From Cohnella caldifontis (GTDB lineage: Bacteria > Bacillota > Bacilli > Paenibacillales > Paenibacillaceae), in assembly GCF_029360585.1 (NCBI RefSeq), contig NZ_JAQZSJ010000028.1, forward strand, positions 1 to 53,712: a DNA stretch of 53,712 nucleotides, given 5' to 3'. Both the position numbers and the translations under genes were made by a program. Numbering within the stretch: position 1 is the first letter of the stretch; the number at the start of each line of letters is the position of its first letter. The notes beneath the pieces were generated by a model that made no database searches, had not been told where the DNA came from, and was given only the letters and a program-made list of their open reading frames with translations. Positions 8,651 to 17,408 of the stretch are shown here, one piece after another.

Positions 8651-9700
8651 TCATCCAACCTCCGAATCGCGTTCTGCCGCAGCGAAGCCGCAGTCGAGCA
8701 GGATCTTCATGACGCCCCCGCCGGATTCCATCTGCCGGAATCCCTCTTCCAGGCGATCCAGCGGGTAGATATCGCTGATCAAACGGTCAAGGGGAAGTTC
8801 GCCGGAAGCCGCCCAGGCGATGGCTTGCTCGAAATCTTCCTTCTCGTAGACGCGCGCGCCGAAGAGCTTGAGCTCGCGCCAGAAAAACCGGTGCAGGTCG
8901 ACCGGAGGCGGGTCGCCGAAAATGCCGACGACGACGATCCTGCCGCGCGTACGGGGAAGCTGCGTCATGAGCCGGGCTCCCGCGGGCGAAGAAGTCACTT
9001 CGAACACGATATCGCACCCGGCTCCCCCGGTCAAACGGTCCACGCGCTCGGCGACATCGGCTTCCTTGGGATTGATCGTCTCGATGCCCATCTCCTCGAG
9101 CAGCCGAATCCGGTACGGATTCAGCTCGGATACGAGCACGTTCGCCCCTTTGGCTTTCGCGACCATCGCGATCAGCGTCCCGATCGGGCCGCCGCCCAGC
9201 ACGACCGCCCGTTCGCCGCTGCGGACGTCCCCGATCCGAACGTCGTGGCAAGCCACGGCCAGAGGCTCGATCATCGCGCCCAGCTTCAGGGAAAGCGAGT
9301 CGGGAATCGGCAGCACCGTATGGGCGGGAACCGTCATGCTCGCTTGGAAGGCGCCCGGCGTTTCGATGCCGATGAATTTCAGACGTTGGCAGATATGCCC
9401 GTGCCCCGCCAGGCATGCCGGGCAGCTGCCGCACGAGATCAGAGGCATGACGACCACGCGATCCCCCGCGGCCACGTTCGTGACGCCCGATCCGACGGAT
9501 TCGACGATGCCCGCCATCTCGTGACCCATCACGTGCGGCAGCGTGACCCGATGGTCCATGCGGCCGTGGTAGAGATGAAGGTCGGTTCCGCAGATCCCCG
9601 CATAAGCGACGGAAATCCGGACCTCGTCCGGTCCGGGCTCTACGGGCACGCACTCCCCGACGCGGATCGTATGGCTTCCTTCGTAAATCGCTGCTTTCAT
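8651..9700 (-). CDS. Zinc-dependent medium-chain alcohol/polyol dehydrogenase
   Basis: This 349-residue NAD(P)-dependent dehydrogenase belongs to the sorbitol/threonine dehydrogenase branch. Likely catalytic zinc ligands are Cys37 (GICGTD), His60/Glu61 (GHEMAG) and Glu145 (IEPLAVA). The structural zinc site has four cysteines at 90, 93, 96 and 104 (CGSCPAC...C). The Rossmann fold has GGGPIG at 169-174. The start is the MKAAIYEG methionine behind AAGGAG; the 48-residue in-frame extension upstream is intergenic. It is the first gene of the importer 1 unit and likely oxidises a sugar or polyol hydroxyl. The substrate cannot be told from sequence. Confidence 0.92.
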   Translation of the reverse strand: MKAAIYEGSHTIRVGECVPVEPGPDEVRISVAYAGICGTDLHLYHGRMDHRVTLPHVMGHEMAGIVESVGSGVTNVAAGDRVVVMPLISCGSCPACLAGHGHICQRLKFIGIETPGAFQASMTVPAHTVLPIPDSLSLKLGAMIEPLAVACHDVRIGDVRSGERAVVLGGGPIGTLIAMVAKAKGANVLVSELNPYRIRLLEEMGIETINPKEADVAERVDRLTGGAGCDIVFEVTSSPAGARLMTQLPRTRGRIVVVGIFGDPPPVDLHRFFWRELKLFGARVYEKEDFEQAIAWAASGELPLDRLISDIYPLDRLEEGFRQMESGGGVMKILLDCGFAAAERDSEVG

Positions 9701-9806
9701 CCTGGCTTTCACTCCTTGGAACCTTGATAGTTTAAGTGTAGAGATACGCCGCGCGAAAACGTAGTAGAGAGAGTAATAAATCGTTTCAGTTTTTATGGAA
9801 GATCGC

Positions 9807-9834
9807 AAAAAAGAAACGACCCGGCAAGGTCGTT
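9807..9834 (-). terminator. Rho-independent terminator of the importer 2 operon
   Basis: A 7-bp stem (AACGACC/GGTCGTT) is followed on the minus strand by TTCTTTTTT. It lies 20 bp past the stop of the last importer 2 permease and separates that operon from the dehydrogenase gene. The promoter of the next unit must lie in 9701-9806, where I see no convincing -35/-10 pair. Confidence 0.8.
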
Positions 9835-9853
9835 CCCCACGCAAACTCGGTTC

Positions 9854-10666
9854 CTATTTCAAAATCGCCCCTGCGGTCAACGCTTGCTCGATCTTCTCGT
9901 TCCCGGCCAAATACACGACAATGACGGGCAAGCTGGAGAGCAGCATCGCCGCGCCGATCATCCCCCAATCCGATACGCCGACGTTGACGAAGAAGTTCAG
10001 CAATCCGACGGTCAGCGGCCGGAATCGGTCTTTGGCGGCAATGATGAAAGCGAGCGGGAACTCGTTCCATATCCGCATGAATAGAAGAACGCATTGCGTG
10101 ACGAGCGCGGGCATGACGATCGGAAGGATGATTTTGAAAAAGGTCTGGTAGACGTTCGCCCCGTCCATGCAAGCCGCTTCCTCCAGTTCCTTGGGAAGCG
10201 AACGCAGAAAGGCGTATAACATCAATACGCAGGAAGCCATGGCAAAACCGGAATACGGCAAAATGAGTCCCAGGTAGCTGTTTTTGAGATGCAGCAGCTT
10301 GATCAACTGGAATAGCGGAATGACCACGACCTCGATCGGCACGATCAGACCCATGGAGACGTAAAATAGCGCGGCCGCATTGAATCTCCATTTCATCCGG
10401 CTCAGACAGTAAGCGAGCATGCTCCCCGTCGCCAAAGTAAGCGCGATCGTCCCCAAGGTATAAATCAAGCTGTTTTCCAAGTACGAAAAAAACGGATACT
10501 TCGACAACGCTTCGCTGAAGTTCTGCCAGTCCCACGATCGGGGAACGCCGAATGGATTGTCGTAAGCTTCGCTTTTGGATTTGAGCGACATCGCGATCAT
10601 CCAATACAAAGGAAACAGGAACGTGCCGCCTGCGAGAAGCCAAAACGCGCGACTTAAGTATTTCAA
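9854..10666 (-). CDS. Carbohydrate ABC transporter permease, MalG type (importer 2)
   Basis: This is a permease of about 270 residues with six predicted membrane segments and the EAA loop ELEEAACMDGANVYQTFFKI. The ATG-less start is set at the TTG at 10666 (reads as M-K-Y-L-S-R) because GGGGGA lies 6-8 bases upstream; the longer in-frame extension overlaps the preceding permease. It is last in the operon kinase-regulator-lipoprotein-permease-permease and is followed by a strong terminator. Confidence 0.92.
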   Translation of the reverse strand: MKYLSRAFWLLAGGTFLFPLYWMIAMSLKSKSEAYDNPFGVPRSWDWQNFSEALSKYPFFSYLENSLIYTLGTIALTLATGSMLAYCLSRMKWRFNAAALFYVSMGLIVPIEVVVIPLFQLIKLLHLKNSYLGLILPYSGFAMASCVLMLYAFLRSLPKELEEAACMDGANVYQTFFKIILPIVMPALVTQCVLLFMRIWNEFPLAFIIAAKDRFRPLTVGLLNFFVNVGVSDWGMIGAAMLLSSLPVIVVYLAGNEKIEQALTAGAILK

Positions 10667-10677
10667 GAGAGTCCCCC

Positions 10678-11562
10678 CTAAAATTCCAGCTTTTCCTTGG
10701 CGACGAACCGTTGAATGAGAAACGAGATCAGCAGGCACTCCAGGATGAAAATCACCGCAATCGCCGTTCCTTTGCCGAACTCGGAAGTATCGAAAGCCGT
10801 GTAGTACATCTGGTAGATGACCGTCCGGGAAACATCTCCGGGCCCCCCGGCCGTCATGACGCGGACATGGGAATAGAAAGCCATGGAGCCTAACGTGGAC
10901 AGGATCAAAACGTATTTGATGACGTCTTGCAGCAAGGGAATCGTGATCCGCATGCAGACCTGAACGAACTTCGCCCCGTCAATCAAAGCCGCCTCGTAAT
11001 ACATTTTCGGGATCGTTTTGATTCCGGTATAGAACAGCATGGCATTGAGTCCGATATATTGCCATAAGAACACCAATCCGATGCTGGGCATGACGGTCCT
11101 TCTCTCCGTCAGCCAGGAATGGGTCCAGGATGACAGTCCGATCGATTTCAGAATGGCGTTGAAAAGTCCCCAGTTCGGTTCGTAGAACGCCACCCAGATC
11201 TGCGAAACGACCGTCACCGACAATATCGCGGGAAACATGGCGGACGATTTGAAAAAACGGCGCAATCGGGGGGGCTGGACGTCCATGAAAAGCGCGAGCG
11301 CCATGGACAGCGGCAGCCCCAGCAGCACGGAGATCCCGACGATCAGATACGTGTTTCGGTGAGCGGTCCAGAACGAGGAATTGTTGAAGGCATCCGCGTA
11401 ATTGTCCAAGCCGACGAATCCCAAACTTCGAAACCCGTCATGCTTATGCAAGCTCATCCAGATTTCGGGCAGCAAGGGGTAGACGCAGAAAACGGTAAAC
11501 AACAGCAACGCGGGCGCGGCAAATACGAATATCGACATCTTGGTGCTGAAATACTTGTTCAT
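10678..11562 (-). CDS. Carbohydrate ABC transporter permease, MalF type (importer 2)
   Basis: This 294-residue permease begins with FVFAAPALLLFTVFCVYPLLPEI split between its first membrane helix and periplasmic loop. The EAA loop MYYEAALIDGAKFVQVCMRI is near residue 195. The ATG at 11562 has GGTGGAGAG just upstream and is preferred over an in-frame GTG four codons earlier. It pairs with the permease 11 bp downstream. Confidence 0.93.
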   Translation of the reverse strand: MNKYFSTKMSIFVFAAPALLLFTVFCVYPLLPEIWMSLHKHDGFRSLGFVGLDNYADAFNNSSFWTAHRNTYLIVGISVLLGLPLSMALALFMDVQPPRLRRFFKSSAMFPAILSVTVVSQIWVAFYEPNWGLFNAILKSIGLSSWTHSWLTERRTVMPSIGLVFLWQYIGLNAMLFYTGIKTIPKMYYEAALIDGAKFVQVCMRITIPLLQDVIKYVLILSTLGSMAFYSHVRVMTAGGPGDVSRTVIYQMYYTAFDTSEFGKGTAIAVIFILECLLISFLIQRFVAKEKLEF

Positions 11563-11592
11563 GGCTCTCTCCACCGTCTGATTTGGTTTTAA

Positions 11593-11623
11593 AATCCCCC
11601 CGGCTTGAGGATCCGGGGGGATT
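11593..11623 (-). terminator. Hairpin between binding protein 2 and its permeases
   Basis: An 11-bp stem (AATCCCCCCGG/CCGGGGGGATT) with a 9-base loop is followed by TTTTAAAA on the minus strand. Since permease genes follow directly, it may act as a partial terminator that keeps lipoprotein mRNA higher than permease mRNA. Confidence 0.75.
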
Positions 11624-11646
11624 ACGGCTGTCGCCCTAACACGCTG

Positions 11647-13011
11647 TTAATTATCGAACCACGTATTTTCGCTCCAGACCTTGTTCATGGCCTCGGCGAA
11701 TTTGTCCGCGGAGTATTCTCCCGTCAACAAGTTCGCTCCTTGCGACGACAGCTCGGCCGATGTCCGCGCATCCAGCGAGTTCAGGGCCAAGGAAGGAATC
11801 TTCGTCGGAATCGGATTGTACCAGTCGATGAACTTCTTCATCAGGGGAGACGATTCCGCCGGCGGGTTGCCCGTCTTCAAGGCGATCGGCGCTCCGGTGG
11901 ATTCGAAATACAGCGCATCCGCCATGGCCAGGAACTCGGCAAGCTTGACCGCTTCTTCCGGATGCTCGGTTTTGGCGCTGACCGCATAACCGTTCAGAGG
12001 AGATCCCCAGAACTGAACGAACTTGGCGGGATCGTATGCATCGCCGGCGCTCGGGAACGGGAAGAAATCGACCGTGTCGTCTTTCGCCAGGTTCGGAAGC
12101 TCCCAAGTAAACATCCAGAGCATGGCGGCTTTCTTGGACGTAAACATCTCCATGGCCGGACCGTAATCCAGGTTGGCGATGCCGTCGGGGAAGACGCCTT
12201 CTTTGGCCAGCTGCTCGATCCGCGCCGCCCCTGCTTTGACCGAAGGATTGTTGAAATCGGTCTTGTTCGCGACGAGGTCGGCCATCGCCTGCGGATCTCC
12301 GATTTGGATCATCTGTTGGAGCATGTAAAGCTTCGGTCCCCATCCGTCTTTGCCGGGCGTAACCGCCGGCACCATTCCCTTGTCTTTCAGCGTCTTCGAA
12401 ATGCCGATGAGCTCGTCGAACGTTGTCGGCACTTGCACGCCCGCTTTCTCGAACATGTCTTTATGGTAGAAGATGACCGGCGTGAAATACGTGTCCGCTC
12501 CGGAGGAGATGCTGTAAATCTTTCCGTCGAAATGCTTTAAGGCATCCGGAACGGCGTACTTGTCCAAAAATCCGTCTTTGGCGATATAGGGAGTCAAATC
12601 GAGGATGCTGCCGGTGCTTTTGAGCGGCGTGAAGTAACCCGCGTCGTCCCAGAAGACGTCCGGCATATCGCCGGAAGCGTTCAGCGTTTTCAATTTGTTC
12701 GCCATGTCTTCGCCGCCGCCGCCCGGTTCGAATTCGACTTCGAGGTTAGGCAGCGCCTTGGCGATGTTCGGTTTAATGTATTTTTCCATGATGTTGTTGC
12801 GGTTCTCGTCCGTCGTGATGGTGATCACTCTCATCTTGATCTTCTCGCCAGGCGCCTGGCTCTCCGAATTCGACGCAGCGGGCGTCGAACTTTCGGACGG
12901 CTCCGCGGATGGACTCGGCTGAGCGTCATTTTTTTTGGCGCCGCACGCCGATGCGACGAGCAGCAAACCCGCCAATAGAATCAAACCCGCCGTCTTTGAA
13001 GCCTTGCTCAT
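11647..13011 (-). CDS. Carbohydrate ABC transporter substrate-binding lipoprotein (importer 2)
   Basis: This 454-residue lipoprotein has a signal peptide with a hydrophobic core at 8-20 and the lipobox Cys23 (VASAC), followed by a low-complexity Ser/Pro/Ala linker to about residue 50. A family 1 sugar-binding fold follows, with segments such as VTPGKDGWGPKLYMLQQM and a C-terminal WSENTWF. It is preceded by a 200-bp gap with a cre-like site and followed by a strong hairpin, then two permeases. It probably binds an oligosaccharide imported by importer 2. Confidence 0.93.
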   Translation of the reverse strand: MSKASKTAGLILLAGLLLVASACGAKKNDAQPSPSAEPSESSTPAASNSESQAPGEKIKMRVITITTDENRNNIMEKYIKPNIAKALPNLEVEFEPGGGGEDMANKLKTLNASGDMPDVFWDDAGYFTPLKSTGSILDLTPYIAKDGFLDKYAVPDALKHFDGKIYSISSGADTYFTPVIFYHKDMFEKAGVQVPTTFDELIGISKTLKDKGMVPAVTPGKDGWGPKLYMLQQMIQIGDPQAMADLVANKTDFNNPSVKAGAARIEQLAKEGVFPDGIANLDYGPAMEMFTSKKAAMLWMFTWELPNLAKDDTVDFFPFPSAGDAYDPAKFVQFWGSPLNGYAVSAKTEHPEEAVKLAEFLAMADALYFESTGAPIALKTGNPPAESSPLMKKFIDWYNPIPTKIPSLALNSLDARTSAELSSQGANLLTGEYSADKFAEAMNKVWSENTWFDN

Positions 13012-13062
13012 TTGTTGACCTCCTGATTGGGTAGAATGGGAATCGGGTTGATCTTCTGTTTA

Positions 13063-13076
13063 TGAAAGCGATATCA
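13063..13076 (-). promoter_or_regulatory. cre-like catabolite repression site
   Basis: TGAAAGCGATATCA fits the CcpA-binding consensus (TGNAANCGNNNNCA). It lies 52 bp upstream of the importer 2 lipoprotein gene, in the 200-bp gap after the regulator gene. No strong -10/-35 pair is evident nearby. Confidence 0.45.
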
Positions 13077-13212
13077 ACCTTGGTTTTATTGTAAGGAGAC
13101 CAACGCGCGGTTTACAGAGACGATTCTCGTGCGGGAAGGAAAATTGTAGGCAAATGCGATGACGCCGGGAGACCGATCCGCGGTTTGTCTCCATGCGCCT
13201 CCGATTCGACGA

Positions 13213-14823
13213 TTACGGTCGGATATCGTTCACGTACTTGCTAGGGGTGATCCCGGTATGCTTCTTGAAGCATTTTCCGAAATAATTGGCATCCGCGTAC
13301 CCCACCCGATTCGCGACATCCTGGACCACCTTGGCTCCCTGGTCGAACAGCTCCTTCGCCTTGGCGATGCGGTATTCGGTCAAATAGTCGTTGATCGTGA
13401 CGGAGGTTTCCTTCTTGAACACGAAGCATAGGTGGTTGTAATTCATGTGCACGCTCTTGGCGATCGCTTCGATTCTCAATTCTTCGTTTCCGTAATGCCT
13501 TCGGATATAGGCCTTCACTTCTTCCACGATTTTGGCCGCCCGATTCTGTTTTCTTCCATGGACATGGGACATGACCGTGAGAATCAGCGTGCGGACCCAG
13601 TTTTCCAGTTCGCCCATGGTGTTCATCTTCTGCATGAGCTGCAGCATGTCGGGAACGGCCTGCTCCTGAGACACGTCTTCGAAGCTTTGCGACGCCTCGG
13701 CCAGAAACTCCAGGCAAGTCGACACGATTTCGATGCCGGCGACGAGCAACATGTCCAAAGAAGCGTTCTTATTGCGTGCATCTCGAAAAAAAGAGGCGAG
13801 CCACTCCTCCGTTTCGGCCGCATTCCCGATTCGCATGCACATCAGCAGAGCGCTCCTTTTCTCGACGGAGAACAGGCTGATTTTCATTCCGGCTTCGGCA
13901 ATGGCGGAATGTACGATGACCTGGTTGCCTCCCATCACGAACCGGTGCTTCAGCGCGAATAACGCTTCCCGATAGGAAACCGATATCCGTTCCAAGCCCG
14001 GGTAACCGTTGCCGACGCCGACCGTAACCGTGCATCCCAAATGGCGCTGGACCGATTGGCGGATCGCTTCGCATAGCGGCTCCAGATTGGCGTACGCGCC
14101 GTCGGCGGAACCGATGATCATCACGAACCGATCTTCTTGATCCTGACAACCGGCATAAGGATAAGCGTGATGAACGTATTCTTGGGCGATGCCCCGCACG
14201 GCGAGTTTACGGATCTGTTTGTCTTCTTCGGAGACCAGATCATCCAGGGAATCGATGTCGATCACGACAACCGTGTAATAAGACGAGCTCAAGTCGATGC
14301 CCAAATATTCCAGACGTTCCTTGGCAAAAGCCGATTCCGTGAGTCCCGTGTCCTGGAGCCACCCGTTCAACAATCGGTCCTTCAACACGGGCATATATTC
14401 TTTGGCCTGCATTTTCAAGCGCTCCAGCTCCAGTCTGACGTTCCGTTCCTTCTGGATCAGCCGCTTGACTTCAAGCAAGGAGCTCCGGAGCTCTTCCTCG
14501 TTAATCGGCTTGAGGACATAGTTGAACACGCCGAGCTGCATCGCTTGCCTGGCGTACGCGAATTCGCTGTGCCCGGTCAGCACGATGAATTTCGTTTCCG
14601 GTTCGCGTCGCTTGGCCTGTTGGATAAACTCCATGCCGTCCATGATGGGCATGTTAATATCGACCAAGACGACATCCGGAGCTTTCTCGGACATCAGGTC
14701 CAGCGCTTCCTCCCCGTTCTTCGCTTCGCCTTCGATCCGGTAACCCAGCTCCTCCCAAGGCAATGAAACTTTCAAGGCTTGCCTGAAATAATATTCGTCG
14801 TCTACGATCAGCAGATTCAACAT
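13213..14823 (-). CDS. YesN-type response regulator with AraC domain (system 2)
   Basis: This 536-residue regulator has a receiver domain with LIVDDE at residues 5-10 and phosphoacceptor Asp55 in VVLVDINMPI. A middle region of about 290 residues follows, with a segment SSYYTVVVIDIDSLDD that resembles a degenerate cyclase-like fold. The C-terminal AraC domain (about 430-530) has MNYNHLCFVFKKETSVTINDY. The ATG at 14823 follows GAGGAGGGTTGAT; a six-residue extension upstream lacks a site. The gene begins one base after the kinase stop. It is likely to activate the importer 2 genes immediately downstream. Confidence 0.93.
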   Translation of the reverse strand: MLNLLIVDDEYYFRQALKVSLPWEELGYRIEGEAKNGEEALDLMSEKAPDVVLVDINMPIMDGMEFIQQAKRREPETKFIVLTGHSEFAYARQAMQLGVFNYVLKPINEEELRSSLLEVKRLIQKERNVRLELERLKMQAKEYMPVLKDRLLNGWLQDTGLTESAFAKERLEYLGIDLSSSYYTVVVIDIDSLDDLVSEEDKQIRKLAVRGIAQEYVHHAYPYAGCQDQEDRFVMIIGSADGAYANLEPLCEAIRQSVQRHLGCTVTVGVGNGYPGLERISVSYREALFALKHRFVMGGNQVIVHSAIAEAGMKISLFSVEKRSALLMCMRIGNAAETEEWLASFFRDARNKNASLDMLLVAGIEIVSTCLEFLAEASQSFEDVSQEQAVPDMLQLMQKMNTMGELENWVRTLILTVMSHVHGRKQNRAAKIVEEVKAYIRRHYGNEELRIEAIAKSVHMNYNHLCFVFKKETSVTINDYLTEYRIAKAKELFDQGAKVVQDVANRVGYADANYFGKCFKKHTGITPSKYVNDIRP

Positions 14824-14824
14824 A

Positions 14825-16636
14825 TCAACCCTCCTCGGCACGCAGCAAAGGCAGATGGATGATCACCTTCGTATAAGATCCGTATGCGCTTTCGATTTCC
14901 AGGCCGTATCGGTCTCCGTACAGCATTCGGATTCGATCGTGGACGCTTCTTGCACCGAAGCCTTTCCGTTCGCGGGGACTTGCGGTCTTCATCAAAATGG
15001 CTCCGGCTTGAGACGGCTCCATCCCCGCGCCGTTATCGAAAATTTCGATTCTGACGTCGTCCCCGCAACGACTTCCGGAAATCCTCAATAATCCTTTTTC
15101 CTTTTTCCTTTTGAGTCCGTGGTAAATCGCGTTTTCCACGAGAGGCTGCAGCGTAAGCTTCGGGATCGGGGAATTCTTAATCTCCTGGTCGATTTCCATC
15201 GAATAGTCCATATACTCGACATATCGCAGCCGCTGAATTTCCAAATAGCTTTCCGTTAACAGCATCTCTTCCCCGATCGTGATGATATCGTTGCCTTTGC
15301 TTAACGAGATCTTGTAAAAATCGGCCATGTATTTGGCTGCGGCTATGGCTTCCGTTTTCATATTCAACTTAATCAACGATACGATGGTTTCCACCGTGTT
15401 GTATAAAAAATGAGGCTTGATTTGGGACTGGAGCAATTGATACTCGATCTCGGCCTTCGTCCTTTGTTTCTCTACGTTCTCGGCCATCAGGGCTTCAATC
15501 CGATCCATCAAGTTGTTAAAGCCGTCGCTTAAATATCCGATCTCATTCGTCGATCGGTACGGGCTTCTGACGTTCAGCTTCCCGGTCCGAATTTCCCTCA
15601 TCGTCTTGGACAACCGGAAGATCGGCCTGGTGATGGAACGGGACAACAGGAAGGAGACGATAAGCGCCAGCAGTAAGCACGAGATGCCGATGCGAAGAAT
15701 CAGCCGATTGATCTCCGTGCTTTCCACCGTGATTTCGTTCATGGGGATCACGCTGACGATCGTCCATTGCATCGGTTCGAACCGGCGGGCGGACACCAAT
15801 ACCTTCTTGCTCCCGGCGCCTTGCGTGAAGTTGCCGTCCTCTCGGGCGGAATCGGGAACCGGGATGGAGGTGACCGCACGGAAATCCCGATACAGATTGT
15901 CTTTGTTCCTGGAGGAAATGATGATCCCGTCTCGATCGAGAATGTAAAATTCTCGGCCCTTGTCATTCTTTTTCCGTTCATAGATGGAAGCGATCACCGT
16001 TTCTTTTACGTACAAAACGACTTTTCCGATCGTTTTGCCGGTATCTTTGTGAATGACCGTCTTAGATACGGCGAATACGTTGTCTTCCCCTTCATAACGG
16101 AACTTGAATTTGATCAACCCCGTCCATGCCGGCAAATAAGAATGTTCCGCGTTCTCGGCGTCGGAACCGAATATCCGGTTCGCGTAGCCGTTATCGGCAA
16201 AACCCGCATCGACCCATTGATGATGGGCGGTAAGAATGCTGGCGGCTTTGATCATCGTATTGGGTTCCACGATGTTGCTCATGACCGCGGACAGCGTATT
16301 GTTCATCGACAGATTATTCAAACCTTCCGCCGGCTTAAGCGCGGATCGGTCTTTGTTCGAGATCAGATCGTTGTAGAGCTCATTCTGCAGTCGATAATCG
16401 CTGGCTAAAATCTTGGAGTAATCCTCTATGGTGGATAGCAGCGTCTGCAAGTTATTGTCGATGAGAACGAGCTCCCTCGCCGAATTGTTGACGGCTTTCT
16501 CGATGATGGCTTTCCGCGAAACGGTGTTGGCGAAGAGAGCAAGGGTGGAAAGCGAAACGACGATAATCAAAATATTCGTGATGAAAATTTTGTTTTTGAT
16601 GGAAATGGCGCTTAAATGGTCGGTTAGTCCTTTCAT
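14825..16636 (-). CDS. YesM-type sensor histidine kinase (system 2)
   Basis: This 603-residue kinase has membrane helix 1 at about 17-38, an extracytoplasmic Cache-like sensor with WTIVSVIPMNEIT near residue 300, and a second membrane helix at about 308-328. A HAMP domain follows (SRSITRPIFRLSKTMREIRTG). Phosphoacceptor His409 is in IKPHFLYNTVET. The ATPase domain has LVENAIYHGLK and DNGAGM. It starts its own transcription unit, separated from the mutarotase gene upstream by a long hairpin. Confidence 0.94.
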   Translation of the reverse strand: MKGLTDHLSAISIKNKIFITNILIIVVSLSTLALFANTVSRKAIIEKAVNNSARELVLIDNNLQTLLSTIEDYSKILASDYRLQNELYNDLISNKDRSALKPAEGLNNLSMNNTLSAVMSNIVEPNTMIKAASILTAHHQWVDAGFADNGYANRIFGSDAENAEHSYLPAWTGLIKFKFRYEGEDNVFAVSKTVIHKDTGKTIGKVVLYVKETVIASIYERKKNDKGREFYILDRDGIIISSRNKDNLYRDFRAVTSIPVPDSAREDGNFTQGAGSKKVLVSARRFEPMQWTIVSVIPMNEITVESTEINRLILRIGISCLLLALIVSFLLSRSITRPIFRLSKTMREIRTGKLNVRSPYRSTNEIGYLSDGFNNLMDRIEALMAENVEKQRTKAEIEYQLLQSQIKPHFLYNTVETIVSLIKLNMKTEAIAAAKYMADFYKISLSKGNDIITIGEEMLLTESYLEIQRLRYVEYMDYSMEIDQEIKNSPIPKLTLQPLVENAIYHGLKRKKEKGLLRISGSRCGDDVRIEIFDNGAGMEPSQAGAILMKTASPRERKGFGARSVHDRIRMLYGDRYGLEIESAYGSYTKVIIHLPLLRAEEG

Positions 16637-16670
16637 GTTCCACCTCTCCTTCGATTCCGATCCTCGAAGG

Positions 16671-16713
16671 AAACGCCTACTTCGTTGTCGGTCTCACAAC
16701 GAAATAGGCGTTT
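16671..16713 (-). terminator. Long hairpin between fucose mutarotase and kinase 2
   Basis: Two 18-base arms (AAACGCCTACTTCGTTGT and its near-perfect complement) face each other across a 7-base loop, followed by TTTCCTT on the minus strand. It ends the mutarotase transcript. Its near symmetry would allow function in either direction. Confidence 0.7.
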
Positions 16714-16785
16714 CGGCCAATCCGTGAGTTTCATGGTCGGACGGCATCGTGGCGACCGCGCTGCGTGCCATGTGCCCCTTCCCGC

Positions 16786-17220
16786 CTATAAACCGCCAAT
16801 GACGCCTTTTTTCAAAATCAAATTCGCGTACAAGGCGTTTTCGCCCGTCGCTACGATGGCGAAAGCTTGTTTCGCGCGGTCGTAAAACGCAAGCCGTTCC
16901 ACTTCCTCAAACGGATTGCTCCTTTGCGTTTTGTCCCGAATGATAGCCTCGTACGTTCCCCAAACGGGCGTCTCTACGGGATCTCCGGGGACGACTTGCA
17001 TGAGGGCCGCCGGCTTGTCGACATAAGCGTCCAGCGGAAACAATCGCAGAATCGCATCCAACAACTCGGGTATGCCATGGCCGTCGCATCTGACGAGTCT
17101 CCGCGCGTGACTTGCGGCCGGGAAATTGGCATCCGCAAGGACGATTTCGTCGCCATGGCCCATCTCCATTAAAATCTTCAACAACTCCGGCGACAAAATG
17201 CGGGGAATGCCCTTTAGCAT
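16786..17220 (-). CDS. fucU: RbsD/FucU family sugar mutarotase
   Basis: This 144-residue cytoplasmic protein matches the FucU/RbsD family along its whole length (MLKGIPRILSPELLKILMEM, GHGDEIVLADANFPAAS). The conserved His22 and Asp24 of the HGD motif and Asn32 are in place. The family interconverts anomers of L-fucose or D-ribose; the close neighbour is an alpha-L-fucosidase, which favours L-fucose. The ATG at 17220 follows GAAGGGG; an in-frame TTG three codons earlier sits too close to that site. A strong terminator separates it from the fucosidase gene, so it must have a promoter in 17221-17366. No fucose isomerase, kinase or aldolase gene is in the window. Confidence 0.92.
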   Translation of the reverse strand: MLKGIPRILSPELLKILMEMGHGDEIVLADANFPAASHARRLVRCDGHGIPELLDAILRLFPLDAYVDKPAALMQVVPGDPVETPVWGTYEAIIRDKTQRSNPFEEVERLAFYDRAKQAFAIVATGENALYANLILKKGVIGGL

Positions 17221-17366
17221 GTCGTCCAACGCCCCTTCGATCCAAGGATTAAACTCCGCCAGTTACTTCCATTGTACAAGGAGAATCGGCAAAAGAAATT
17301 GCAGGGATTTGCGTGATTATGTCCGATTTTGATGTGCTCCAACCATTTCGAATGAGCGTCAAACGC

Positions 17367-17399
17367 AAAAAAACAGGGAACCGCTTTCATGGCTCCCTG
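17367..17399 (-). terminator. Rho-independent terminator of the fucosidase gene
   Basis: The stem CAGGGAACC/GGCTCCCTG has one mismatch and an 8-base loop. It is followed by seven T on the minus strand and lies directly after the fucosidase stop codon. Confidence 0.85.
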
Positions 17400-17408
17400 C
17401 GGGCGATT

